Assembly: GCA_012927595.1 (NCBI GenBank)
Contig: JABBOW010000109.1
Span: 1-42,951, forward strand
Reading direction: 5' to 3'
DNA from: Cellulomonas sp.
GTDB taxonomy: Bacteria > Actinomycetota > Actinomycetes > Actinomycetales > Cellulomonadaceae
DNA: 42,951 bases
Shown: positions 1 through 8,205 of the stretch, one piece after another
Position numbering within the stretch: position 1 is the stretch's first letter
Layout: each line of letters opens with the position of its first letter
Position numbers and translations under genes: made by a program
Notes under the pieces: generated by a model
What the model was told of the DNA's origin: nothing
Database searches by the model: none
What the model saw: only the letters and a program-made list of their open reading frames with translations

Positions 1-341
1 GACCCGAGCACGGCCACGGTGCTGCCCCGACGCAACCCGTCGGGCAGCAGCGCCGAGAGCGCGTCGGGAACGGGCAGCGACGGGCGCTCGCTCGTGACGA
101 GAGAGGTGCGACGGACCGGCGCACCGTCCCCCGCCCGCGGACGGGGCACCGGGACCTCGGGCACCGGGACCTCGGGCACAGGCGCCGCGGGCACAGGGAC
201 CTCGGGCACAGGGATCTCGGAAACCGTCCGGCGCAGGCTCCGCGCCCCGGTCAGCAGCTCCGCGCGTGCGAGGGTGGCGCGCGCCAGGGCCGTGCGCTCC
301 TCCTGCGTCGTCATCATCACCGCCACCATCGCCTCCGACAT
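1..341 (-). CDS. ImuA-like mutasome protein, N-terminal part (3' end outside window)
   Basis: Reading the minus strand from an ATG at 341 gives 113 codons that run off the left edge. A purine-rich GGGGGAGGGG ribosome site lies just upstream. The N-terminus is a short helical stretch (TALARATLARAELL), followed by a Pro-Val-Glu repeat linker and then DALSALLPDGLRRGSTVAVLG. That last block matches the start of the RecA-like fold of actinobacterial ImuA-type proteins, which are normally encoded upstream of the Y-family polymerase ImuB and DnaE2 and take part in SOS-induced translesion mutagenesis. A perfect SOS box 48 bp upstream supports this. The family call rests on the short conserved block and on the operator; imuB itself would lie outside the window. 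Confidence 0.7.
   Translation of the reverse strand, partial: MSEAMVAVMMTTQEERTALARATLARAELLTGARSLRRTVSEIPVPEVPVPAAPVPEVPVPEVPVPRPRAGDGAPVRRTSLVTSERPSLPVPDALSALLPDGLRRGSTVAVLG
155..229 (-). repeat. 15-bp tandem repeat coding for a Pro-Val-Pro-Glu-Val linker
   Basis: About five imperfect copies of a 15-bp unit (plus-strand form GGCACCGGGACCTCG with A/G variants) lie inside the imuA-like gene. They encode a PVPEV-type pentapeptide repeat, with one PVPAA variant. The unit length is a multiple of three, so gain or loss of copies would keep the reading frame. It probably forms a flexible linker before the RecA-like domain. Confidence 0.75.
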
Positions 342-388
342 CGCCCCTCCCCCGTCACGCTCACGATCGTCCCCGAGCGACATCTGGA

Positions 389-404
389 TCGAACATGTGT
401 TCGA
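389..404. promoter_or_regulatory. LexA-binding SOS box
   Basis: TCGAACATGTGTTCGA matches the actinobacterial SOS box TCGAAC-N4-GTTCGA with both arms perfect. It sits 48 bp upstream of the imuA-like start codon at 341 on the minus strand, where LexA would block that promoter. It is also about 130 bp upstream of the plus-strand PEBP-like gene, so an effect there cannot be excluded. Confidence 0.88.
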
Positions 405-535
405 TCATGCCAGTAGATGCCGACACTGCGAGCCTGTCAATCCGCGGAGCGCGTCGTCGGAGAGCGCGCGAGGGTCTGGCTCGGCATGATGGATCCAGGC
501 GGTCGCACCGGCTGTCCCGGACCGAGGAGAATCCC

Positions 536-1075
536 GTGGTCGTACCCCTGACCCGCCCGCTCGCACCGGCCCCGTACACCCTGCTCCCCGCTGTCCCGCC
601 CTTCATGCTCACGAGCGACGACGTGCGCCACGGCGAGCGCCTGCCCGACGCGCACGCGGCACCCCCTCACCCGAACGTGTCCCCACACCTGCGCTGGGAG
701 GGCTTCCCGCCGCAGACGCGCTCGTTTTTCGTCAACGTGTTCGACCCGGACGCGCCGGGCCCGTCGGGCTGGTGGCACTGGTCCGTCGCCGACCTGCCCG
801 TCACGACGACGTCACTCGCCCGCGGAGCCGGGTCGCCCGACGCCGAGCGGCTACCCCTCGGGGCATTCCACCTGCGCGGAGACGACGGGGTGGCGGGGTA
901 TGTCGGCGCGGCACCCCCACCGGGCGACCGCGAGCACCGGTACGTCTTCGCGGTGCACGCGCTCGACGTCGAGCACGCGACCATCAGCCCGGAGACCATG
1001 CCCGGTGCCGCGGCGTGCGGCGCCACCTTCCACACGATCGCCCGCGCGCTCCTCGTCGCCACCTACCGGCGCTGA
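536..1075 (+). CDS. YbhB/YbcL family (PEBP, Raf kinase inhibitor-like) protein
   Basis: A 179-residue protein of the phosphatidylethanolamine-binding-protein superfamily, length typical for the bacterial YbhB/YbcL group. Visible family features are the SPHLRWEGFP block, the anion-pocket strand FFVNVFDPDAPGPSGWWHW, and GYVGAAPPPGDREHRYVFAVHALD, which corresponds to the conserved GYxGPCPPxGxxHRY motif. The cysteine of that motif is replaced here. The molecular function of bacterial PEBPs is not settled. I chose the GTG at 536 because GAGGAG lies 7 bp upstream and family homology begins soon after; the frame is open further upstream but that part does not look coding. It is divergent from the imuA-like gene. 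Confidence 0.87.
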   Translation: MVVPLTRPLAPAPYTLLPAVPPFMLTSDDVRHGERLPDAHAAPPHPNVSPHLRWEGFPPQTRSFFVNVFDPDAPGPSGWWHWSVADLPVTTTSLARGAGSPDAERLPLGAFHLRGDDGVAGYVGAAPPPGDREHRYVFAVHALDVEHATISPETMPGAAACGATFHTIARALLVATYRR

Positions 1076-1110
1076 GACACCACCGACGCCCCGCGGCTAA
1101 CCTGCTCGCC

Positions 1111-1686
1111 ATGCTGCCGGCGACCTTCGGAACCCTCACCTGGATGCGCGCCGTCGAGCGTCCCGACCTGCTCGCACCGAGCACGTCCGCGGCGATCGAG
1201 GCGTGGGCACGGCTCGATCCGCGGGTCGCCGACGTCCTCGCGGTCGCGGAGATCGACCCGGACCTGGCCGACACCGCCGCCATGACCGAGGCCTACGACC
1301 TGCCGCTCACGGCGTCCGCCAACTGCGTGCTCGTGTCCGGGCGGCGTGCGGGGGCCGAACGTATCGCGGCCGCCGTCGTCCGCGCGACGACGCGGGCCGA
1401 CGTCAACAACGTCGTCAAGCGTCTGCTCGACGTCCGCAAGGCCTCGTTCCTGCCCATGGACCGCGCGACGACCGAGTCGGGCATGGAGTACGGCGGGATC
1501 ACTCCGCTGGGGCTGCCAGCCGGTTACCGGGTGCTCGTGGACGCGCGGATCGCCGCCGCCGACCCGACGGCGGACGGGATGGTCATCATCGGCAGCGGGC
1601 TGCGCCGTTCCAAGCTGGCCCTGCCGGGTGCCCTGCTCGCGGCCGCCCCCGGGGTCGAGCTCGTGGACGGGCTCGCGCTGGCGTAG
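1111..1686 (+). CDS. YbaK/EbsC family aminoacyl-tRNA deacylase-like protein
   Basis: A 191-residue protein with the YbaK/ProX (INS-like) fold, a family that hydrolyses mischarged aminoacyl-tRNA (for example Cys-tRNA-Pro) in trans. Recognisable blocks are ASANCVLVSG, VVKRLLDVRKASFLP with the conserved lysine region, and the glycine loop ESGMEYGGITPLGLP. The C-terminal VIIGSGLRRSKLALPG strand is also typical. The ATG at 1111 is the first start giving full family homology. It lies 35 bp after the PEBP-like gene on the same strand, so the two could be cotranscribed. Which tRNA it edits cannot be told from sequence. Confidence 0.85.
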   Translation: MLPATFGTLTWMRAVERPDLLAPSTSAAIEAWARLDPRVADVLAVAEIDPDLADTAAMTEAYDLPLTASANCVLVSGRRAGAERIAAAVVRATTRADVNNVVKRLLDVRKASFLPMDRATTESGMEYGGITPLGLPAGYRVLVDARIAAADPTADGMVIIGSGLRRSKLALPGALLAAAPGVELVDGLALA

Positions 1687-1712
1687 GTCGGCGGCTGGTC
1701 CGGCCTGCCCGG

Positions 1713-2063
1713 TCAGGCCCCGGGTGCCCGACGCGGGACCCGCTGGCTCGCGTTCCAGTCCCGCATGCGCTGCGGGTAGCCGGTCCGGTGCACGTCGTAG
1801 ACCGGGATCCCGAGGTTGCGCGCGAGCTCGTACGCCTCCTTGGCGCCCGGGACCTTGCGCCGCGTCCACTCACCCGTCGTCGCGATGAGCATGAGCGTCG
1901 TCTGCGTCACGTGCGTCTCGGGCTCGACATAGGCCTCGACGCCGACACGGGTCGCCACGAAGTCACGCAGGTGCGCGAGGGTCGCCTGCTGCGCCTGGCG
2001 GGGCGACGGTACGTCCGCGGTGCCGTCAGCGGTGCGCGCCCGACGACGCGAGAACAAGCCCAT
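1713..2063 (-). CDS. Small conserved protein of unknown function
   Basis: A 116-residue soluble protein. It begins MGLFSRRRAR (very basic, possibly nucleic-acid- or membrane-associated) and continues with a predicted alpha/beta body containing LRDFVATRVGVEAYVEPETHV, TTLMLIATTGEWTRRKVPG and GIPVYDVHRTGYPQRMRDW. Similar proteins divergent from lpdA in actinobacteria are often labelled 'oxidoreductase', but I see no cofactor motif that justifies the name. The ATG at 2063 is preferred because upstream in-frame codons read as non-coding. It faces away from lpdA with about 200 bp between them. Confidence 0.72.
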   Translation of the reverse strand: MGLFSRRRARTADGTADVPSPRQAQQATLAHLRDFVATRVGVEAYVEPETHVTQTTLMLIATTGEWTRRKVPGAKEAYELARNLGIPVYDVHRTGYPQRMRDWNASQRVPRRAPGA

Positions 2064-2269
2064 GCCTGGAGCGTAGCGGGCAAGGTTGGCAGACACCTGG
2101 GAACCCGCCGCCCGCCGATCGCATCCCATAAGACATGGGACGAATGTTCCCGGCGTCACAACCCTCGCGCCCTTGTACGGTTCGTTCGCCGCGCACCAGG
2201 ATGACAAGATGGTTGGCGAGCACCGCAAGTACCACACGTCCTGCACAGACCCGCTCTGAGGAGTTGCAC

Positions 2270-3655
2270 GTGGCCGACACGAACGGCACCGCTTTCGACA
2301 TCGTTGTCCTGGGCGGAGGGAGCGGCGGCTACGCGACAGCGCTCCGTGGTGCCCAGCTCGGCCTCTCCGTCGCTCTCGTCGAGGCCGACAAGCTCGGCGG
2401 GACCTGCCTGCACAACGGCTGCATCCCGACGAAGGCCCTGCTGCACGCCGCCGAGATCGCGGACAACGCGCGCGACGGCGCCCACTTCGGTGTGCACACC
2501 GAGCTCAAGGGCATCGACATGGCCGGGGTCAACGAGTACAAGGCCGCAGTCGTCGGTCGGCTGTACAAGGGCCTGCAAGGACTCATCAAGTCCCGCAAGA
2601 TCACGGTCTTCGAGGGTTACGGCACGCTCGTCGGCCAGGACACGGTCGAGGTCAACGGCGAGCGCATCACCGGGCGGAACATCGTGCTCGGCACGGGCTC
2701 GTACGCGCGTTCGCTCCCGGGCCTCGACATCGGCGGCCGGGTCATCACGTCCGACCAGGCACTCCAGCTCGACTGGGTGCCGCGGTCCGTGATCATCCTC
2801 GGCGGCGGGGTCATCGGCTCCGAGTTCGCCTCCGTCTGGCGCTCGTTCGGCGCCGACGTGACCATCATCGAGGCTCTCCCCCACCTCGTCCCCAACGAGG
2901 AAGAGGCGCTGTCGAAGGCGTTCGAGCGTGCGTTCCGCAAGCGCGGCATCGCGTTCAACCTGAGTGTCCGCTTCTCGGGTGTGACGCAGGACGACAACGG
3001 TGTGCACGTCTCGCTCGAGGACGGCAAGACGTTCGACGCCGACCTGCTGCTCGTCGCCGTCGGGCGCGGTCCCCGCACCGAAGGCCTCGGCTACGCCGAG
3101 CAGGGCCTCACGCTCGATCGCGGCTTCGTCATCACCAACGAGCGCCTGCACACCGGTGTCGGCAACATCTACGCGGTCGGTGACATCGTCCCTGGCCTCC
3201 AGCTCGCGCACCGCGGGTTCGCGCAGGGCATCTTCGTCGCCGAGGAGATCGCGGGTCTCGCCCCGCAGACGATCGTCGAGTCGGGCATCCCCCGAGTGAC
3301 GTACTCCGACCCCGAGGTCGCGTCCGTGGGCCTCACCGAGGCCAAGGCACGCGAGGTCCACGGCGACGACGCCGTCGAGACCCTCGAGTACAACCTCGGC
3401 GGGAACGGCAAGAGCCAGATCCTCGGGACGGCGGGCTTCGTCAAGCTCGTCCGCAAGAAGGACGGCCCCGTCATCGGCGTGCACATGATCGGCGCCCGCG
3501 TCGGCGAGCTCATCGGCGAGGGTCAGCTCATCGTGAACTGGGAGGCGTACCCGGAAGACGTCGCCTCGCTCGTGCACGCCCACCCGACGCAGAACGAGGC
3601 TCTCGGAGAAGCGCACCTCGCGCTCGCCGGCAAGCCGCTGCACGCCCACAACTGA
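2270..3655 (+). CDS. lpdA: Dihydrolipoyl dehydrogenase (E3)
   Basis: A 461-residue flavoprotein disulfide reductase. It reoxidises the dihydrolipoyl groups of 2-oxoacid dehydrogenase E2 subunits, passing electrons through FAD to NAD+. The FAD-binding GGGSGG loop is at residues 15-20, the redox disulfide is Cys46/Cys51 in GGTCLHNGCIPTK, the NAD-binding loop is ILGGGVIGSE, and the C-terminal His-Glu dyad is in HAHPTQNEALGEAH. I chose the GTG at 2270, which has TGAGGAG 6 bp upstream, over an open but implausible upstream extension. It lies 27 bp before the E2 gene, so the two form an E3-E2 operon. E1 is not in the window. Confidence 0.95.
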   Translation: MADTNGTAFDIVVLGGGSGGYATALRGAQLGLSVALVEADKLGGTCLHNGCIPTKALLHAAEIADNARDGAHFGVHTELKGIDMAGVNEYKAAVVGRLYKGLQGLIKSRKITVFEGYGTLVGQDTVEVNGERITGRNIVLGTGSYARSLPGLDIGGRVITSDQALQLDWVPRSVIILGGGVIGSEFASVWRSFGADVTIIEALPHLVPNEEEALSKAFERAFRKRGIAFNLSVRFSGVTQDDNGVHVSLEDGKTFDADLLLVAVGRGPRTEGLGYAEQGLTLDRGFVITNERLHTGVGNIYAVGDIVPGLQLAHRGFAQGIFVAEEIAGLAPQTIVESGIPRVTYSDPEVASVGLTEAKAREVHGDDAVETLEYNLGGNGKSQILGTAGFVKLVRKKDGPVIGVHMIGARVGELIGEGQLIVNWEAYPEDVASLVHAHPTQNEALGEAHLALAGKPLHAHN

Positions 3656-3682
3656 CCCCACGACCGAAGGAGACCAGCGGTC

Positions 3683-5542
3683 ATGTCTGACAACGTGCAG
3701 CTCCCCGCTCTCGGTGAGTCCGTCACCGAGGGAACCGTCACCCGGTGGCTCAAGAACGTCGGCGACGTCGTCGCCGTCGACGAGCCGCTGGTCGAGATCT
3801 CGACCGACAAAGTCGACACCGAGATCCCGTCGCCGTTCGCGGGCATCCTCGAGCAGATCCTCGTCCAGGAGGACGAGACCGTCCAGGTCGGTGGAGTGCT
3901 CGCCGTGATCGGCTCCGGCCAGCCCGGCGCGCACGACGGTGCCGAACCGGCGCAGACCGCGCCTGCTGAGGCTGAGCCGTCTGAAGCCGCGCCTGCCGAG
4001 GCGGCGCCTGCTGAGGCTGAGCCGTCTGAAGCCGCGCCGTCTGAAGCTGCGCCGTCTGAAGCTGCGCCTGCCGAGACTGTGCCTGCCGAGCTCGTCGAGC
4101 AGCCCGCAGCACCGGTCGAGGACACCGAGGCCCCGGCAGCGCCCGCCGAGGCCGCACCCCAGGCGCCGGCTGCGGCCGGTTCGCCGGTCGGCGCCGAGGT
4201 CACCCTCCCCGCGCTCGGCGAGTCGGTCACCGAGGGCACCGTCACGCGATGGCTCAAGGCGATCGGCGACGCGGTCGAGGTCGACGAGCCTCTGCTCGAG
4301 ATCTCCACCGACAAGGTCGACACCGAGATCCCGTCCCCGTTCGCCGGCACGCTCCTGGAGATCCGCGTCCAGGAGGACGAGACAGTCTCCGTCGGCGCAG
4401 TCCTGGCCGTCATCGGCTCCGGCGCGGCTCCGGCACAGCAGGCCGAGGCGCCGGCCACACCGGCCGCGGCAGCCCCCGCACCCGTCGCAGCTCCGGTCGA
4501 GGCGACGCCGGCTCCGGTTCCTGCACCGGTGGCCGCTCCGGTGGCCGCTCCGGTCAAGGCACAGCACGCGGCGCCTGCCCCTGCGGCGTCGGGCACGTAC
4601 CTGACGCCGCTCGTCCGCAAGCTCGCTGCCGAGAACGGCGTCGACGTGTCCTCGCTCGCCGGCACCGGTGTGGGCGGCCGGATCCGCAAGGAGGACGTGC
4701 TCGAGGCAGCGGCCAAGGCGGCCGCGGCCGCTGAGGCGGCCAAGGCGGCCGCGGAAGTCAGCGCCACGGCCCTGGCCGCCGAGAAGGCTCCGGCGAAGGC
4801 CGCAGTACCGCTCGAGGTCTCGCCGCTGCGCGGCACGACCGAGAAGGCCAGCCGCCTGCGTCAGATCATCGCCGAGCGCATGGTGGACGCGCTGCACAGC
4901 CAGGCGCAGCTCACGACGGTCGTCGAGGTCGACGTGACGAAGGTCGCCCTGCTGCGGGCTCGGGCGAAGAACGACTTCAAAGCGCGCGAGGGCCTGAACC
5001 TCACGTTCCTCCCGTTCTTCGTGCTGGCCGCGATCGAGGCCCTGAAGGTCCACCCGAAGGTCAACGGCGTGCTCGAAGGCAACCAGATCACGTACCACGG
5101 CCAGGAGAACATCGGCATCGCCGTTGACACCCCACGAGGGCTGCTCGTCCCGGTCATCCGCGATGCCGGTGACCTCAACCTCGCCGGGATCGCCCGCAAG
5201 ATCGGTGACCTCGCCGTCCGCACCCGCGACAACAAGGTCACGCCCGACGAGCTGAGCGGTGCGACTTTCACCGTCACGAACACCGGCTCGGGCGGCGCGT
5301 TGTTCGACACGCCGATCGTCCCGGGCGGCACGTCCGCGATCCTCGGCACGGGTGCGATCGTCAAGCGCCCCGTCGTCAAGACCGACGCCGATGGCGGTGA
5401 CGTCATCGCCATCCGGTCGATGTGCTACCTCGCGCTGTCGTACGACCACCGCCTGGTCGACGGCGCCGACGCGTCTCGCTACCTCGCCACGGTCAAGGCG
5501 CGCATCGAAGAGGGCGCGTTCGAGTCCGAGGTCGGCATCTGA
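3683..5542 (+). CDS. sucB: 2-oxoacid dehydrogenase E2, dihydrolipoamide acyltransferase
   Basis: A 619-residue E2 core protein. There are two lipoyl domains, with lipoyl-lysines at K43 and K211 in STDKVDTE. Two long Ala/Pro/Glu linkers follow them. A peripheral-subunit-binding domain starts near residue 306 ([17 protein letters not shown]), and the CoA-dependent acyltransferase domain runs from about 385 to 619, with catalytic His589 in SYDHRLVDG. Actinobacterial databases label this type SucB/DlaT; in several actinobacteria one E2 serves both pyruvate and 2-oxoglutarate dehydrogenase, so substrate specificity is left open. AAGGAGA lies shortly upstream of the ATG. lipA and lipB, needed to lipoylate it, lie about 7-8 kb downstream. 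Confidence 0.94.
   Translation: MSDNVQLPALGESVTEGTVTRWLKNVGDVVAVDEPLVEISTDKVDTEIPSPFAGILEQILVQEDETVQVGGVLAVIGSGQPGAHDGAEPAQTAPAEAEPSEAAPAEAAPAEAEPSEAAPSEAAPSEAAPAETVPAELVEQPAAPVEDTEAPAAPAEAAPQAPAAAGSPVGAEVTLPALGESVTEGTVTRWLKAIGDAVEVDEPLLEISTDKVDTEIPSPFAGTLLEIRVQEDETVSVGAVLAVIGSGAAPAQQAEAPATPAAAAPAPVAAPVEATPAPVPAPVAAPVAAPVKAQHAAPAPAASGTYLTPLVRKLAAENGVDVSSLAGTGVGGRIRKEDVLEAAAKAAAAAEAAKAAAEVSATALAAEKAPAKAAVPLEVSPLRGTTEKASRLRQIIAERMVDALHSQAQLTTVVEVDVTKVALLRARAKNDFKAREGLNLTFLPFFVLAAIEALKVHPKVNGVLEGNQITYHGQENIGIAVDTPRGLLVPVIRDAGDLNLAGIARKIGDLAVRTRDNKVTPDELSGATFTVTNTGSGGALFDTPIVPGGTSAILGTGAIVKRPVVKTDADGGDVIAIRSMCYLALSYDHRLVDGADASRYLATVKARIEEGAFESEVGI
3955..4095 (+). repeat. Repetitive Ala/Glu/Pro/Ser linker in the E2 gene
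   Basis: In-frame imperfect 15-bp units encode [10 protein letters not shown] and AEAAP pentapeptides. A block of about 34 bp beginning at 3959 recurs from 4004, giving a 45-bp higher-order period. It forms the flexible swinging-arm linker between the two lipoyl domains. The repeat keeps frame and could vary in length between strains. Confidence 0.8.
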
Positions 5543-5557
5543 CGACCAGCATCCCCG

Positions 5558-5601
5558 GACGCCCGGGCGTCGACCTCCGCGGAGGTGGGCGCCCGGGCGT
5601 C
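5558..5601 (+). terminator. Large nested hairpin after the lpdA-sucB operon
   Basis: The 14-mer GACGCCCGGGCGTC at 5558-5571 is itself a perfect palindrome, and its 3' 12 bases recur at 5590-5601. Between them lies the perfect palindrome ACCTCCGCGGAGGT. The whole segment can fold into one very stable GC hairpin 16 bases after the E2 stop codon. There is no long U tract, as is common for high-GC actinobacterial terminators. Confidence 0.72.
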
Positions 5602-5652
5602 GTCGTTCTCGCTCGTCCGTCTCGGTTTCGTGCCGCTTCGTAGAGTGGACTC

Positions 5653-6537
5653 ATGGACATCGTCGTTGCCGGCTCCCGCGGACTCATCGGCTCAGCGCTC
5701 GTTCCGGCGCTCCGGGCGCACGGGCACCACGTCCGTCGTCTCGTGCGCGGCACGCCGTCCGAGCCCGACGACGTCGAGTGGGACCCCGATGCCGGCCGGC
5801 TCGAACCGTCGGCGCTCGCGGGGGCTGATGCTGTCATCAACCTTGCAGGCGCCGGCGTCAGCGACCGCCCGCTGACGAAGGCTCGCAAGCGGACGGTCCT
5901 GCTGTCCCGGACACGAACCGCCGGCCTCCTGTCCAGTACCATGGCCGGCCTCGTGACTGGTCCCCAGGTGCTGGTCCAGGCGTCGGGGATCGGCGCCTAC
6001 GGGGACCGCGGCGCCGAAATCCTCGACGAGCACGAGCCGCTCGGCACGACCTTCTTCGCGGGCGTCGTCCGGCAGTGGGAGGCGTCGACGCTTCCCGCCG
6101 TCGAGGCCGGGCTCAGGGTCGCGCACCTGCGCAGCGGCATCGTGCTCGCCCCGCGCGGCGGTGCGCTCGGACGCCTTCTCCCGCTCGTGCGTGCGGGCCT
6201 CGGTGGACCGCTCGGCTCGGGTCGGCAGTACTGGAGCTGGATCACCCTGCCCGACGAGGTGCGCGCGATCATCCACCTGCTCGACGCGCCGGTCCACGGT
6301 CCGGTGAACATGGTGGCTGGCGCGGACACGAATGCGGAACTCACCCGGGCGCTGGCCCGCGCCCTGCACCGGCCGGCTGTCGTGCGCGCACCTGCGTGGG
6401 CCATGCGGATCGCCCTCGGTGACTTCGCCCCGGAGGTCCTGGGGTCGATCCGTGCGACACCCCGCGCCCTCACCGACAGCGGGTTCGTACCGGTCCACCC
6501 GGACCTGGCGGCGGCCGTGCAGTACGTCACGGTGTAG
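5653..6537 (+). CDS. TIGR01777 family NAD-dependent epimerase-like oxidoreductase
   Basis: A 294-residue extended short-chain dehydrogenase relative. The Rossmann nucleotide loop is VVAGSRGLIGSALVPAL at the N-terminus, followed by DAVINLAGAGVSDRPLT, QASGIGAYGDRG and a C-terminal domain ending in the TIGR01777-type region (PRALTDSGFVPVHPDL). The usual SDR YxxxK is represented by the Ser/Gly-Tyr region near GIGAYGDRG. The physiological substrate of this family is unknown. The start ATG at 5653 sits directly before the nucleotide-binding strand. It is commonly found beside the 2-oxoacid dehydrogenase and lipoate genes in actinobacteria, which fits here, but no functional link is established. Confidence 0.9.
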   Translation: MDIVVAGSRGLIGSALVPALRAHGHHVRRLVRGTPSEPDDVEWDPDAGRLEPSALAGADAVINLAGAGVSDRPLTKARKRTVLLSRTRTAGLLSSTMAGLVTGPQVLVQASGIGAYGDRGAEILDEHEPLGTTFFAGVVRQWEASTLPAVEAGLRVAHLRSGIVLAPRGGALGRLLPLVRAGLGGPLGSGRQYWSWITLPDEVRAIIHLLDAPVHGPVNMVAGADTNAELTRALARALHRPAVVRAPAWAMRIALGDFAPEVLGSIRATPRALTDSGFVPVHPDLAAAVQYVTV

Positions 6538-6578
6538 AGACGCTGGACGCATAGTCCCCCGCGACGGGGACGTCACCC

Positions 6579-8183
6579 TCAGACGCCGGCACCTGTCTCG
6601 GCCGGCTCCAGGACGTCCGTGACTCGCAACCCGGCGTCCGTGAGCTCGAGCACGAGCACGACGGTGCGCTGCCCACCTGCCGGCACGGTGCTCTCGGTCG
6701 TCCCGTCCGCACGAAGCAGCCGGTACCCCGAGCTGGCCGACGTCACCGCGACCGTCACTGCCGATCCCGCCGCCGAGACGAGCTCCGCGCGGTCCACCTC
6801 CACCGACAGCCCCTCGATGCGCAGTCCGCGCGTGGCAAGGTCGGCCAGGATCGCGGCGTCGGCAGTCGAGGCAGGCGAACCGAGGACCTCGACCGACGTG
6901 AGCGCCACCGCGTCACCCGCCGAGATCAGGCGCGCACGGAGCTCCGTCAGACGCCGGGCCTCGACGACCGGGTCAGCGGAGGCACTGTCAATCGAGGCGC
7001 TGCCGGCCACCGCGGTCGGTGTGGTCGGCGCGGTTGGACGTGCCGCGAGCGCACCGGGGGCACGTCCCCCGTGGAGCAGGCCGATCGCCGAGCCGTCCAC
7101 GGCGCCTGCGACGCGGCTGAGAGCCACGCCTGTCGAGTGAGTGTCAGGGCCAGGGGAGCGCCCGCCCGCCTCACCGGCGCCGCGCTGGCTCAGGGCGAAT
7201 GCGAGGACCCCGCACACCACGACAGCGCCGACGGCTGCCGCGACGCGCCCGAGGTGCGCCCGCCAGGCGCGGTACCCGCGGTGGCGCGAGGAGCATCGCG
7301 GGGTGGTCGTCCGCCCGCCCCGGCTCGCGAGGCCGGCGAGCTCGGTGCGGGCGAGCACCGAGCTGTCGGGCAGCATGATCGGCTCGGGCGCGTGTGCTCG
7401 GAAGCAGGAATCAGCGAGCTCGCGGGCAGCCAGCCTCAGTCGCGGATCCGGGTCGGTCGCCGCCGTGAGCAGGTCCCGGACGCGCTGGTCGTCGCTCGAG
7501 GCCGCGAGGTCCGCGCCGGCCCCAGTGCCGGCAGGGGCGGGCCCGAGCTGGGCGAGCCCCACGCTCGCGAGCGCGTACACGTCTCCTGGCGGCTCGCAGG
7601 CCTGACCCCGGCGCACCTCGGGGGCGGCGAATGCGGGGGTGCCGGCACTGGGTGTCAGGGCCCCGAGCAGGTCGACCAGGACGGGCCGTCCGTCGAGGCC
7701 GATGACGATGTTGGCAGGCGACACGTCACCGTGGACGAGGCCCGCGACGTGCAGGGCCTCGAGCGCGTCGGCAAGCGGGACGGCGAGCGTGACCGCCTCG
7801 CCCGCGCTGAGCGGACCGCGGGCGGACCGCAGGGCGGCGAGGGTCGGCCCTGGCATGTGGTCCACGAGCAACGCAGCCGTACCGGGGCCGACCGCGACCA
7901 CGTCCCGGACGCGGGCGAGATGCTCGTGCTGGACGTTGCGGAGTCGGTCGAGGCGCGCACCATGCCGTGGGTCAGCGGCAAGGTCGACGACGCGGACGAC
8001 GACGCGTTCCGGCGGCCCGTCGAGCGCGACCGCCGACCACGCCGGTCCCTGTGCACCGCACCCGATCGGGCCGAGAACTCGGTACCCGCCGGTGAGCAGT
8101 GCGGCCACGACGTCGGGGGGTGCTGCGGACGGTTCCATGGCGACATCGAACCGTGGATCGACGCCCTCCCGAGCGTCATCCAC
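6579..8183 (-). CDS. Receptor-type Ser/Thr kinase homologue with altered active site
   Basis: A 534-residue protein: cytoplasmic kinase-like domain (about residues 25-290), one membrane helix (VAAAVGAVVVCGVLAFALS) and an extracytoplasmic domain of about 190 residues. A G-rich loop GCGAQG (41-46), HGDVSPAN (151-158) and an APE-type segment (FAAPEV) are present. The lysine position of the VAIK motif is Arg64, and the DFG position reads D171-LL-G, so catalysis is doubtful. The extracytoplasmic tail has alternating conserved-looking strands but no domain I recognise. The GTG at 8183 leaves 22 bp after the upstream gene; an ATG at 8138 (MEPSAAPPD) is an equally possible start. It could be a pseudokinase receptor. 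Confidence 0.82.
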   Translation of the reverse strand: MDDAREGVDPRFDVAMEPSAAPPDVVAALLTGGYRVLGPIGCGAQGPAWSAVALDGPPERVVVRVVDLAADPRHGARLDRLRNVQHEHLARVRDVVAVGPGTAALLVDHMPGPTLAALRSARGPLSAGEAVTLAVPLADALEALHVAGLVHGDVSPANIVIGLDGRPVLVDLLGALTPSAGTPAFAAPEVRRGQACEPPGDVYALASVGLAQLGPAPAGTGAGADLAASSDDQRVRDLLTAATDPDPRLRLAARELADSCFRAHAPEPIMLPDSSVLARTELAGLASRGGRTTTPRCSSRHRGYRAWRAHLGRVAAAVGAVVVCGVLAFALSQRGAGEAGGRSPGPDTHSTGVALSRVAGAVDGSAIGLLHGGRAPGALAARPTAPTTPTAVAGSASIDSASADPVVEARRLTELRARLISAGDAVALTSVEVLGSPASTADAAILADLATRGLRIEGLSVEVDRAELVSAAGSAVTVAVTSASSGYRLLRADGTTESTVPAGGQRTVVLVLELTDAGLRVTDVLEPAETGAGV

Positions 8184-8205
8184 AGGCCCAGTGCCTTCGG
8201 GCGGG

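Noticed and set aside
3955..4095. Tandem units that could be read as a CRISPR-like array
   Set aside because: The units are contiguous 15-bp coding repeats of the E2 linker without spacers.
2156..5449. A 1097-codon open frame on the minus strand
   Set aside because: It lies opposite lpdA and sucB, whose motifs are unambiguous. Its Asp/Arg/Val-rich composition is the usual mirror of high-GC coding sequence.
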